Below, piece after piece: positions 12,397-22,499 of a DNA stretch of 64,000 bases. The stretch's first letter is position 1. Each line of letters starts with the position of its first letter. The notes beneath the pieces were generated by a model. That model made no database searches, was not told the DNA's origin, and was given only the letters and a program-made list of their open reading frames with translations. The stretch covers positions 92,168,433 to 92,232,432 of the forward strand of contig CM034305.1 of NCBI GenBank assembly GCA_019925795.1. The letters are read 5' to 3'. A program made the translations under genes and the position numbers. This stretch comes from Dendrobium chrysotoxum (lineage: Eukaryota; Streptophyta; Magnoliopsida; Asparagales; Orchidaceae).

Positions 12397-12792
12397 CTGT
12401 TGAGAACCCCCGCTGCTTTCGCCCACACAAAAAGTATAGTCACCAGTAACAACAAAACCCTTGAAACAAGTGACACCAGAGTATATCTAGACAATTCAAA
12501 TATCACCCAAGCCGCAAAGGTTCCAAGTAATATTCCAACCGTAATATTCCTTCTTCTCCACATAATCACATCAGCAACTGTTAAAACAACATCAGCCATC
12601 AGCTACAATCCAAAGAACACGATTTGAGATCACTATTAAAGAACCAGACATAATAATTAAATCAGGAATCATTCCACGCCCATCCTCATATAACAATCCA
12701 GCAAGATTGTGACATGTCAAAGAAGAAGAAATTAACTTACGCAGTCCGCCGCCGAGCATCTCATGAACACTTCTCCGCCTCCAAGATCCCAT
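12397..12792 (-). CDS. Reticulon-like protein B, first two exons only
   Basis: Exon 1 is 12741-12792: ATG, then MGSWRRRSVHEMLGGGL, ending at a consensus donor (C|GTAAGT). Exon 2 is 12397-12577, after acceptor AACAG and before donor AG|GTAAAG. Joining them gives GGGLLADVIMWRRRNITVGILL, followed by the first hydrophobic hairpin (AAWVIFELSRYTLVSLVSRV) and ILFVWAKAAGVLNR. This is the start of the plant reticulon-homology domain. Plant RTNLB proteins are ER membrane proteins that curve tubular ER. The family normally continues for about 120 more residues, with a second hairpin, and I could not find that part downstream. Either long introns hide it or the gene is truncated. It resembles the RTNLB12-type short proteins, but the subtype is uncertain. 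Confidence 0.8.
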
Positions 12793-13760
12793 CTAAACTA
12801 GCCGGAAAAAAGCGCCGATGGGTGCGAGATGTAGAAAAGCAAAGAAGGTAAGGGGTCTGACAATGGTGAGAATGGCGACAGGTGAGGTGGGGTTGGGATG
12901 AATCGGTTTCCAGCCTAAAAGGCAAGGAACCACCATAGTCGTTCGTCATCTTTGTTCCTTTTCTCGTATTTGGAAAATAAATAAGCACACTTCCACCGGT
13001 GACGTATTAGAAAAGAGTAAAAGCCTTTCGATTTGGTTAGCTTTTGCGTTCTTTTATCCTTTAAGATCATTAACGCCATCCCTAATCGAAAAAATTATTT
13101 TACTCCAAAATACGGTAATACTTCAAAATACAATAAATTTTATTTTTTATCAGAGAAAAAAAAATATTCTATATACATTCTTTTTCATATTATTTTTATA
13201 TTTATCTTTTAATCATATTTTTATATTTATCATTTTTTTCAAATTAGACCTATATATACTTTTTAATAAAAATAAATTATATTCGATAAATTAATTCTGA
13301 ATATAAATATGCATTTAATAAAATAAATATTTATTAAATAAAATAAAAATTACATTATAACATATGAATATGAATGGAAAAAAATACACATGGATGAGAT
13401 GCATTTTACATTGTTTTAAATGAATAAACTAATTTAATAAATTAATTATATAAAAAATTTAAAATGTAAAAAATAATATATTTATAAATTATTAATAATA
13501 AAGAACCTACACTTAATAACTGAATTTTTTGAATTTTCAAAAAAAAAATTCGTTGGTGAGCAGTGCGGCGTCAATATTGGGGTCACACTGTTCATGGCGG
13601 GAATATAGAGTCGCGTTTGGCATTCAAGTGGAGCAATTGGCGGATGGCATACGTGCGTTTATAGTTCGGTTGGAGATGATTTAAATAGTTATCATCTTGA
13701 AGGTGTATCGAAGTAGGGTATAAATGAGTCCAGTCGACTCAATGAATCAATTCAAGTTCA
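12793..13760. other. Upstream region of the reticulon exons and AT-rich spacer
   Basis: The first 200 bases upstream of the reticulon ATG are less AT-rich and should hold its promoter and leader, but no clear TATA box was assigned. Bases 13080-13540 are very AT-rich, low-complexity sequence. Confidence 0.4.
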
Positions 13761-13767
13761 ACTCTAA

Positions 13768-13930
13768 GTGGTTGTTTGGTATCAAATTTGCACTTGGATT
13801 TAAGCAGGACTTAAGGTAAATCTAGCCAAATAGTTTTTGGATGTCATATAAATCTGACGCTTGGGTAAATACAAGATTTATGGTATAAATCCACGTAAAT
13901 CTAAATTCCATCGAGAAGAGGATTTAACGG
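13768..13930 (+). repeat. Inverted-repeat arm flanking the MULE, left
   Basis: It begins TTGTTTGGTATCAAATTTG and is rich in GGATTTAA motifs. The reverse complement of about 21600-21775 begins GGGGCTATTTGGTATTGG and carries similar GGATTTAAC motifs. The two arms face each other across the MULE, consistent with ends of an older TIR element (hAT-like in appearance) into which the MULE jumped. No target duplication was found, and the similarity is partial. Confidence 0.4.
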
Positions 13931-14230
13931 GATTTGACTAAAGAAGCACGCAAAATAAAGAAAAATGGCTACCTTGGCAACGAGCAAGAGCAAGCTCCTG
14001 TCATCGTCGTTACTTCCGATCCAATAGAGAACGGGGAGGACGCATGATTTCAGATCCAACAAGAAGGAATGTTGTTGAAGGAATAAGTTATTAAGCGAAT
14101 TGTTCAAAACTGCCTCTCACGTGAAGCATGCGAAGTCGAATGGAAACGAATAGCAAGAGAAGAGGAAAAGAAAACATGCGGCTAATGAGGACAGTGACGA
14201 ACTTGCCATAGAATATACACATAAATTAAT

Positions 14231-14313
14231 GGGGAATTTTTAAACTAAGTATCGTTTAAATTTAAATAAAGTGATTAACCAATAAAAAAAATTAAAACTC
14301 GCCAAAGTCACCT
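14231..14313 (+). repeat. MULE left terminal inverted repeat
   Basis: It aligns with the reverse complement of 20965-21045 over about 80 bases with small gaps and substitutions. It is immediately preceded by the 9-bp target duplication. Confidence 0.9.
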
Positions 14314-14471
14314 ATTTAACGGGTGACTTTTTTCTATTAAGGTAAGTCGCCCGTTAAACGGGCGACTTATGTCCATTATAGTATGCTGGCTCAGGTAGCC
14401 GTTATGCTGAGCAACCAGACGAACAACAAGAAATGGGTTTGCCAGTAATTTGCCCGTTAAACGGGCAACTT
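14304..14471. repeat. Three near-palindromic modules inside the left MULE end
   Basis: Modules lie at 14304-14330, 14344-14368 and 14447-14471. The middle one is AAGTCGCCC, GTTAAAC, GGGCGACTT, a 25-base near-perfect palindrome. The others are variants (AAGTCACC...GGGTGACTT and AATTTGCCC...GGGCAACTT). A fourth copy sits just inside the right end at 20939-20963. Their placement beside the TIRs suggests protein-binding sites or hairpin formation, which is inference. Confidence 0.85.
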
Positions 14472-14763
14472 TGGCTTCTTACTTTAAAAATAAAATAAAA
14501 TTCATTTGTATGCGTACTATTTAATGCATTTTTTCTGAGTTGTGTTGTCAAATCAAATCCTACAAAGTTGTATTATAAAACCAGTTCATATTTACATATC
14601 ATTATGTGTTGTCAAATGATAGAAAATATTTATAACTAAATTTTGTTTCTATTGAATGTTAAGATAATTATTAGAGAAGTTAGAATTAAAACAGATCTTC
14701 AAATTATTTTATTGATAATAAGAAGGATTATCATTGAGTTATATATGAATTTTTTTATGATAG

Positions 14764-14765
<2 letters not shown>

Positions 14766-14813
<48 letters not shown>
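14766..14813. repeat. (AT)n microsatellite
   Basis: An uninterrupted AT dinucleotide run of about 48 bases lies within the MULE, between its left end and the plus-strand ORF. Confidence 0.95.
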
Positions 14814-14815
<2 letters not shown>

Positions 14816-15125
14816 TATATCCAAAAATCTTAAAATATCTTTAATTTAATTTATATTTATTATACTCTATAAAATAAGTTATAATTACTATAACTAATAT
14901 CACTATGAGAGTACATTGGATTCCTCTATAACAAGTAATTAATGTGCTGTTGTTGAGGACATTGGATTCCTCAGATGGCCTGTGACATTCAGAGTATAGG
15001 ATTCTTATAATGTCTCATTTAATGTGAACTGACATTACATGTAGCTTGTAATAGCCTATCATATCAGATGACCTGTAAAGTTATAATGTCCATTCAAGTC
15101 CTAATATGTTATATAGCTATAAGTT

Positions 15126-15799
15126 ATGGTTCAATATCTCAAATCACTGCTATATAAAAGGTGCATAGAAAAGATATCAGGTATTTTTTTGAGCAGGTTC
15201 TTGAGTTACTCACAATGTTTTGGTCATGTATGGAGAAGCTTAAAGGCATCCCTAATAAAGAAAGGTTCAATTAAGCAAGCCGAAGAATACATGCTTGTAT
15301 ATCACGAGATAATGACAGTCCATTGGAGCATAAGACGAATGAGTGAGATATTTAAGTGTTGCGTGCATGAGTGGTCTGAAGACAAGGATGATTGTCTTTG
15401 GAATATGCATGCTGAGTTAATAAGGGTAAAACTATATAGGACAAGAGATTTCTTAAACACTGCTGGATGGAAATCTCTTGGAATTAGGTTTCGGGAAGAG
15501 AATGGTCACATTGTCAGCCCTCATTTCTTACAAATGCGGTATCATGAGATGAAACACCATAGAGATGGCGGTCATTCCTCGCCAGATATTGATTGTAGTC
15601 ACCTTGACATTGAGCATGTCATTTTATATTGTAGTTGGTGTTTGAGATTTGATAAGTACATTGTAGATTTTTATAAGATCGGATGAAAGAGGTATTACCT
15701 GATGATCAGCTCAAACAGTTCTTCAATATTGAGGGCTGGCAAGACATGCAATATGAGTTCAAGGTCGATATGAAATATTGTCCAACACAAACACAGCTC
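15126..15799 (+). CDS. Unrecognised ORF carried inside the MULE
   Basis: An open frame of 186 codons runs from ATG 15126 to the stop at 15686. It contains GWKSLGIRFREENGHIVSPH, then MRYHEMKHHRDGGHSSPD and SHLDIEHVILYCSWCL, rich in His, Cys and Trp. Just past the stop another frame continues as MKEVLPDDQLKQFFNIEGW, VDMKYCPTQTQL and a stop at 15797-15799. A frameshift or short intron near 15680 may therefore join the two into one longer protein. It lies on the strand opposite to the transposase. I do not recognise the family. It may be a captured host gene fragment or an accessory gene of this MULE family. Confidence 0.45.
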
Positions 15800-16350
15800 T
15801 AATCACGTCTGCATTTGCTGCTTAGGAATTAAAAAATCTATGTTTTATTCTATATTGAGTATGATCCCTGTCTGTTTATTTTACGTTGTTATGGTTGTGT
15901 ATGTTAAATTTTGTTAAGTTTGTTATTATGTTAAAATCAATGATCTTGTAAATGTTTATTAAAATATATGAATTTGTATGTTTGTGTCTTTTAGAAATTT
16001 TGTAATATTTAAATATAACTGGCTAATCATGTAATAAAGTGAAGACTAATTTGTTAAAATCTAATAGTTTATTTTAATGATAGTAGCATAATGAGATACA
16101 TAAAATCAACAACGAAATCAAATAAAAGCAAGTAAAAGATATATGATACAAAACACTAATGCCTCCTCTTATGTTGATGTGGTATCGCATCAGTGCCTAG
16201 AGTAAAATGTTGTGTTGCTCATAGTGGCCTGATGTATAGATGGCGCTGCTCCTGATCACTAACATTATGTTGAGTAACTGGGAGCTCTCCCAAGGAAGAA
16301 GGTACAAACTGAGGTGTGGAGGTGAAGTTGAACTTTGCTGTGAAGTGGCT

Positions 16351-17222
16351 CTAAGAGGGGCCTAGATCAGGATAGGAGGATGACCCAGCATCATATGGAT
16401 ATGCAGTCAGAACGGGTGGACTAAACACTGTCAGGTGAGTATCTGTCTCGTCGAAATAATGAGCATCATCAATGTATATTTGCTGGCGTAGTCTCTGACA
16501 CATATCTCCAATAATGTTCACGTCCACCTGCATGGGTGTCTCCTCAGTCCCCCCAAAGTATGGTTGCATTCTCTTTTCTATGCTCACAAAGAAATCTCGC
16601 TACAAAGATTAGTAATTCAAGTCCAAGTTAATCATATAATTTAATGCTTCTTATATAACTTTAACTTACCATGTGATGTTCAACTGGTGATCTTGGATAG
16701 TATATACTCGGAGGAATCACTGGGGCCTTTAGCATGTACAATGTCGCTCAAGAACGAAACTATGTTAAGTACTGCTTCACTTTGTAATCATAGTCCAGCT
16801 CGGGAATCTCTTCTATAATAATGTATGCTCTCTTGCTCTCCCACAGTACAATACTTGCTTAGTGATACAAAGCCCAATATGTATCTTCCTTACCACGTCC
16901 ATCCAATCTAACAAAACTAGGATCTATTGGCATGATATCGGTGGACGGGCAATATCCAAACTACTGTAATACTCGATTAGGAAAATGCCACTCTACCCTT
17001 TTCTAACTATTAATATTGTTAATAAAAAAAATGAGAGAATTTTTTGTACAATAAAGTAATTCATCATTTATATAAATTTACCTGCTCAGGATGAGCTGCT
17101 CGGTGGCTACCTGCAGGTGAAGAAATGCTAGGATGGATGGTATATACAGGTGGCTGTGTGGGTGCTTCTACACTGGAAGGGTGCCTGCGGCACCTGCGTC
17201 CTCTATCTTCTGTGGTCGCCAT
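16351..17222 (-). pseudogene. Plant mobile domain (aminotransferase-like) gene, broken
   Basis: A start exon reads MATTEDRGRRCRRHPSSVE from ATG 17222 and ends HPEQ at a GTAAAT donor near 17083. After an intron, the frame reads VEWHFPNRVL, FGYCPSTDIMPIDPSFVRL, then DTYWALYH and VLWESKRAYI. This is the C-terminal part of the plant mobile domain, known from plant transposons and from MAIN/MAIL proteins. A last segment (16351-16587) reads MSIEKRMQPYFGG. In-frame stops interrupt it after VLQ, after LYH and twice after QYLT. MULE copies carrying this domain are known in plants. The role is uncertain, and this copy is decayed. Confidence 0.7.
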
Positions 17223-17453
17223 GGTACCTGGTAGAAAAAAAAATGTTATGCATATATAAATAATTTATAATTTTCATAACATTAAAAAAACATATTAATC
17301 CAAACAACGAGGAAAAATCACAATGTATAATCAAAAGTCATCATAACAAGCATTTCAAAGTAATATTTGAAAGTAAGCATAACTAGCTTTTCAAATGTAT
17401 AGAAAATTTTATTAATATGAAAAATCAATATATTTACCAACTCAATATTAATC

Positions 17454-20089
17454 TTACTTAGTAGGACAAGTAGCCCTGTTATGTCCTATTGAGACACATG
17501 CACCACATTGTATGTTACTCCTACATCTTCCCCCGTCCATTGCATTCCTAAAACAATTTCTTCTAGGTCTCCCAGTATATCTTCTAAAATTTGGGGGGAG
17601 GAGTGGGTGTATGCCACTCACTGGATCATGTTGTGCCCAACTGGATCGATATGGAATATTATGAAATTGACTAGCATATGCCATTTTGTAATTGTCTAAG
17701 CTGTAGTATTCTGAGACGTAATTATGGTGACTTTGCCTCAGTATTAAAATACAACTAACTAAGTGTGCACACGTGATATGATATATAATGCTCTTGCCAC
17801 AACTACAAATACATTTTTTATCATCTATCAAATCAACCCTGAAAGACTGATATAACATGTCCACTACTTGAAACTCATGCATATTAATTTGAATGGGTTG
17901 TGGTAACCTACGTACTTCTTGCTCGATCTTTCATAGTGTTTCTTGTACTCTTGGTGCGAAGGGACTACTGATATTAATTTCAGAACCCTCTAGTATTTCT
18001 GTTCTTCGCAAGTGCAATACCACAATATTATAGTAAATTGCTTAAACAGGCAAACCCCTAGCTCTTTTAAGAACTCCATTAAATGACTCTGATGCATTAG
18101 TTGTCATGACTCCATAACAAAATCCATCATCATATATTAGAGCCCACGACGTAACATCACGCTCCACCAACCATTGGTGAATATCAGCCTTCACTTTTAT
18201 CATATCTATCATGTACCTATCAAAGACCAGTGGGTTATTAGTGTTCCCTGCCATGTACATCTTCTGGCACAGAAACTCTACGTCACCAACACCCATTCAA
18301 CGCACTGCTTTCTTAAAGTTCTCATGTAGGTGGCATAGATAATGGTGATGTGCAGCATTTGGAAAAATTTCAAGACAACCACGAACCAAACCAGCATGCA
18401 TGTCAGATATAATGTATAAATTATTTTGGGTATGCACAATTGGAATTAGTATATGCAATTGACTCAGAAACTACACCCATGAATCAACACATTCTGATTC
18501 TACAATTGCGAAGGCGAGGGGGTACAATCCATTGTTTGCATCAATTCCCACAATGGTAAGTAAAGTGTCTCGATATTTACCTAACAAGAATGTACCATCA
18601 AGGCAAAGAAGAGGACGATAGTAGGTTCAACCGTTTATCGAAGGGCCAAACGAGAAAAATAATATCTCAAATCTATGATTCGCTGACGTTTGTATCTTAT
18701 AGACGGTTTCCAACATCAAAAACACGACGACATCAATGAACAAATTTATGGTTCGATAAGACTCATCCCAGCTACCAAATACTATTTTTACAGCTTTTCG
18801 TCTAACATCCCAAGCTTTCATATACGAAACTTTTATGTTCAACTTTGCTTCAATTTGGCCTATAATCTTCCGCGGCTTGAGATCCATATGCCTTCTAATA
18901 CTAGGCAATATGAAGTAACTTATAAATTGAGAATTGCATTGTCTATATCTTGTCGCTAGAATCGAAGTTGTGCATGTATGTTGGTTCTTCATGGAAGATA
19001 TTTTTCATATGCCTCCTAGACATTTGCACATCCTCGCATGTAAATGCCATATACATGGTATGTCTGACCTGCCATTCTGAGCGCATATCACTGTGAATTT
19101 TTGTCTGTTCGAAGCTACAACAACATACTCCACATTCTTTATAACTGACCAACCATGTAATGCAAACTGAAGATCTTCTTTCTTACTAAAACGCATACCC
19201 TCCATAAGCTTTATTGGAATTAAAAATTCTTCCTTGACTTGACTATCAACATATTCCCTATCATTTGCTACGTCCTCATCTCATTCACGAGTTATCGAAT
19301 ATGCCTTCACAAACTCATTGTTTACAGATATGCATTCTGCAGTACTGATATTCGTGTAACAATAACGTTGGACTATGCTATGGATCTCAGGGTTCATATC
19401 AACATTAACTTCAGCTGAACAATATTGTGCGTCATCATCACCATCATCAGGAGCTGGATCGCTCGATCCACTTCTCATTATTTTGTAACCATCATCGACA
19501 TTGTCCGATGGTCTCTCGAAAGTTCCTGATATGTCCTGGCAAAATCTTTCTTGTCGTTCACTTAATCACATAAACAATATTTTGTTAACAAGGAAGAATT
19601 TTTCAGACAATAATACTTTAATTATTATGCATTTAAATGAAAAACTTACTCAGCATATAGCGGAACAAAACTTGGATTCGTCGATCCGCCTTCTCTCACC
19701 ACGTCGAAAGTATATGTCTCATGCACTTGAGATGCTAATTGCTCAACAACTAAATTTTCTGTAGTAATATCTTCGACGTCTACATAAAGTAGAAGTATCT
19801 GCCCAATTGCATGCGATAAAACCATCTGACATACCTCATCATCCTCTACAGTCGAAGCTATGAACTCATTCCCTAAGGGAAGACGACAAACCAAGTTTAC
19901 AGTGTATTTTGACTTTGATATATCATATTTAAGGGCTTTCAGAATCCTAATCTTCAGTTGCTCTAAGTTCGTCTTAACAGACACTTGCAAGGGCCGGTTA
20001 CTCCCCCCAACATATGTTAGTGAATATTTTTCATCTAAAGACAACTGTCCATCATACATAAGAATAAAGGACGCTCCCCGTCCAGACAT
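17454..20089 (-). pseudogene. MuDR-type MULE transposase, decayed
   Basis: The likely start is ATG 20089 (MSGRGASFILMYDGQ), which opens a PB1-like N-terminal domain ending at a GTAAGT donor near 19648. The next exon starts near 19550. Then come an acidic stretch, a MuDR DNA-binding domain (MEGMRFSKKEDLQFALHGW, 19005-19205) and the DDE core at about 18300-18640 (CLDGTFLLGKYRDTLLTIVG, then IISDMHAGL). A SWIM zinc finger follows at 17763-17813 (CxC...CxH: CICSCGKS...CAH), and a final CCHC knuckle (CGACVSIGHNRATC). This is the full MULE transposase order. At least six in-frame stops occur, for example before DEDVAND, after MCKCLGGI and inside the DSWV/FLSQL block, so no intact enzyme is possible. 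Confidence 0.88.
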
Positions 20090-20938
20090 TGTTGCACTGC
20101 TACGTATCACTTCTGATAACATATGATTACACAACACAATCTTACCTCAATTAACTAAATGAACCAACACATAAGCATTTAACTAAATATATTTACATAT
20201 ATATCATTTTTTCACAAAAAGGATAACTAAATAATTTATATAAAAATTTTACATTTATAAAATCTCATTCACCAAAATCAAAAAAATCAATTCATAACTT
20301 GAATATAATCCTTTGATAGCGAGGATAATATGACTATGAATTTCATAAATTTTTTTTTCAAAAACTTCATAATATTCCTTTAGAAAATATAATAGCATTT
20401 ATATAGCAAAAATTGTGATGCACAACTTTAGGCTAATATTCTAATCATATTATCATTTAATTAAATATTCTCAAAAATAATCTTTGAAGTTAAAAATATA
20501 GCATTTATATAGTTTTATTGTTATACTTATGTCACATTCAAGTTAAAAATATATGTTCAACTTATTATATCTATCAAAATAATATCATTCTATATTTACC
20601 CAAACAAAGCCTAGCAAGAACTAACTACTTTCCACATATCGATCTATTCTTCATGCTTTCAAAATAAAAACTCACATAGTACACACAAATCATAAATCTA
20701 ATCACTAAAGAAAAGCTAAACTTTCAAAATAAAGGAAATAAATTTAAACGAAGAATACTACTAAAGGAAATAAATTTAACAAAAAAAAAAAAATCACACT
20801 ACCCTACCTCACGGAAGAATGTCGAAATCCTGGAGATCCGCCCACTATCGCAGTCAATTTTGCGAGTTTAGGGTAGAAAAGGGAAGCAAGAAATGGGGGC
20901 TTCACGGGAGTTTAATAAATAGGGTTACTTTAACATAT

Positions 20939-20963
20939 AAGTCGCCCGTTAAAAGGGCGACTT
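20939..20963. repeat. Near-palindromic module inside the right MULE end
   Basis: AAGTCGCCC, GTTAAAA, GGGCGACTT. Its two arms are identical to those of the 14344-14368 module at the left end. Confidence 0.85.
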
Positions 20964-20964
20964 T

Positions 20965-21045
20965 GGTGACTCTTAAAATTTTTTTTTTTTCAGTGGTTAA
21001 TCACTTAATTAAATCTTCAGCGATGTTTAGTTTAAAAAATTATCC
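20965..21045 (-). repeat. MULE right terminal inverted repeat
   Basis: This is the partner of the left terminal repeat. It is followed directly by TAAATTAAT, the second copy of the target duplication. Confidence 0.9.
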
Positions 21046-21599
21046 TAAATTAATTTGGTTTGATTAGGTTAATTAAAATTAATTAAGAATATAATATGAT
21101 TACTAAATAATTAATACTAAAATTAATTGATAATTAATTTAAATTCTAATTATCTTTTTCATAATAATTAGTTAGTAATGATAATTAAAATTAATAATTA
21201 ATTCATAAATAATTAAAAATATAATCAAAATTAAAATTAATTAGCTATTTCATAATTAAATTATTTTATAATTATAATTTATTAACATTAATTACAATTA
21301 TAATTAATAAGTAATTTGTATTTAAAATACTAATTAAATTTAAAACATAAACCAAATTTAAAATTTTAATAAACTAATAGTCTTAAATCCTAGATTACAT
21401 TGTAGTCTATCGGTGTCTATATCATAATTACTCTATCATAGTATCATGTACTCTTTTTGCATGTCATCGTAGTTTCTATTATACGAGCTCATGTTGAATT
21501 TATTATGTGGTAAGGAGTTATCTTGAATTTATAATTAGCTTATTGATGTAATTCAGCACTATTTCTTCATATTTAAATCTCTAACTGCTATAAATCCTG

Positions 21600-21775
21600 A
21601 AAGTTGTTGCCAAACAGTTCCTTAGGATTTAACAGGATTTAATATTTGTTATACCAAACAATTTTCACGATTTAACAGCCTCAGAATTTATTAAATCTGG
21701 ATTTACAGGATTGACTAAATCCCATTAAAGTTAAATCCAATCCAATACCAAATAGCCCCTCAAAATGACTTGTGA
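21600..21775 (-). repeat. Inverted-repeat arm flanking the MULE, right
   Basis: This is the partner of 13768-13930 in opposite orientation, with GGATTTAACAGGATTTAA and the end CAATACCAAATAGCCCC. It could instead be an independent copy of the same MITE family. Confidence 0.4.
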
Positions 21776-22459
21776 TTTGAACTTGATGATAATGACCCAA
21801 GTTTATCCCGACTCGGCTAGTTAGCTCGTAAGCTGACTTATTTAAAAAATATTAATATAAAATATATTTAAAAATTAAAATATACTAGCATTAGAATTTT
21901 AAGTGCAAAATTATTAAAAATAATTAAAAATTATATTTCACTTTCTTATATTAAGTGGTTTTATTATTATTTTTATTTATTTCTCATTCTTTTTATTTGT
22001 TTATTATAATACTTGTTTTAATCATAATCATTTTATCTATTTCGTAATAAATGAGCAGGCTCGTGAACCACAAAGCTCAAGCTCAAATTCTATTAATTAA
22101 TCAAGCTCAAGCTCAAGTTAGATGTAACATGAGCTCGGCTCGACTCGTTTACACCTCTAAATTTGATCTTTTTTTGTGGACCAATGTAATTTCTCAACTT
22201 GGTGGGAGTTTTTTAGTGCATTTTAAAACTGTTTGGAGGGCAAATTTATACTTATAATTGACCATAAATTGAATATTTTTTTATGTAAGGAATAAAATGC
22301 TAAAATAGCTCGTGAAATATGAAAAGCATATATTACTTTATATATTATTATGTAATTTTATTTCCAATGAATTATCTGAATACATGCTTCTTTCTAAAGA
22401 TCCAATAGCTCAAAATTTTTAGAGGATGGGATTATTCTTCCTCCTAGGAGAAAAAAAAG

Positions 22460-22462
<3 letters not shown>

Positions 22463-22494
<32 letters not shown>
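22463..22494. repeat. (AT)n microsatellite
   Basis: A run of about 16 AT dinucleotides. Confidence 0.9.

Positions 22495-22499
<5 letters not shown>

Larger units (their letters stand above)
14231..21045 (-). mobile_element. Mutator-like element (MULE), complete ends, 6.8 kb
   Basis: The ends are inverted: GGGGAATTTTTAAACTAA on the left and, reverse-complemented, GGATAATTTTTTAAACTAA on the right. The match continues through AAGTGATTAACCA to GTCACC, about 80 bases in. The flanks carry the 9-bp duplication TAAATTAAT at 14222-14230 and 21046-21054; 9 bp is the Mutator signature. Inside, on the minus strand, are a broken MuDR-type transposase and a plant mobile domain gene, and on the plus strand there is an unknown ORF. 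The ends and target duplication survive but the transposase carries many stops, so the copy cannot move by itself. Confidence 0.92.

Noticed and set aside
18690..18959. Plus-strand frames over the MULE transposase
   Set aside because: Antisense shadows; the minus strand carries the recognisable MuDR, DDE and SWIM blocks.
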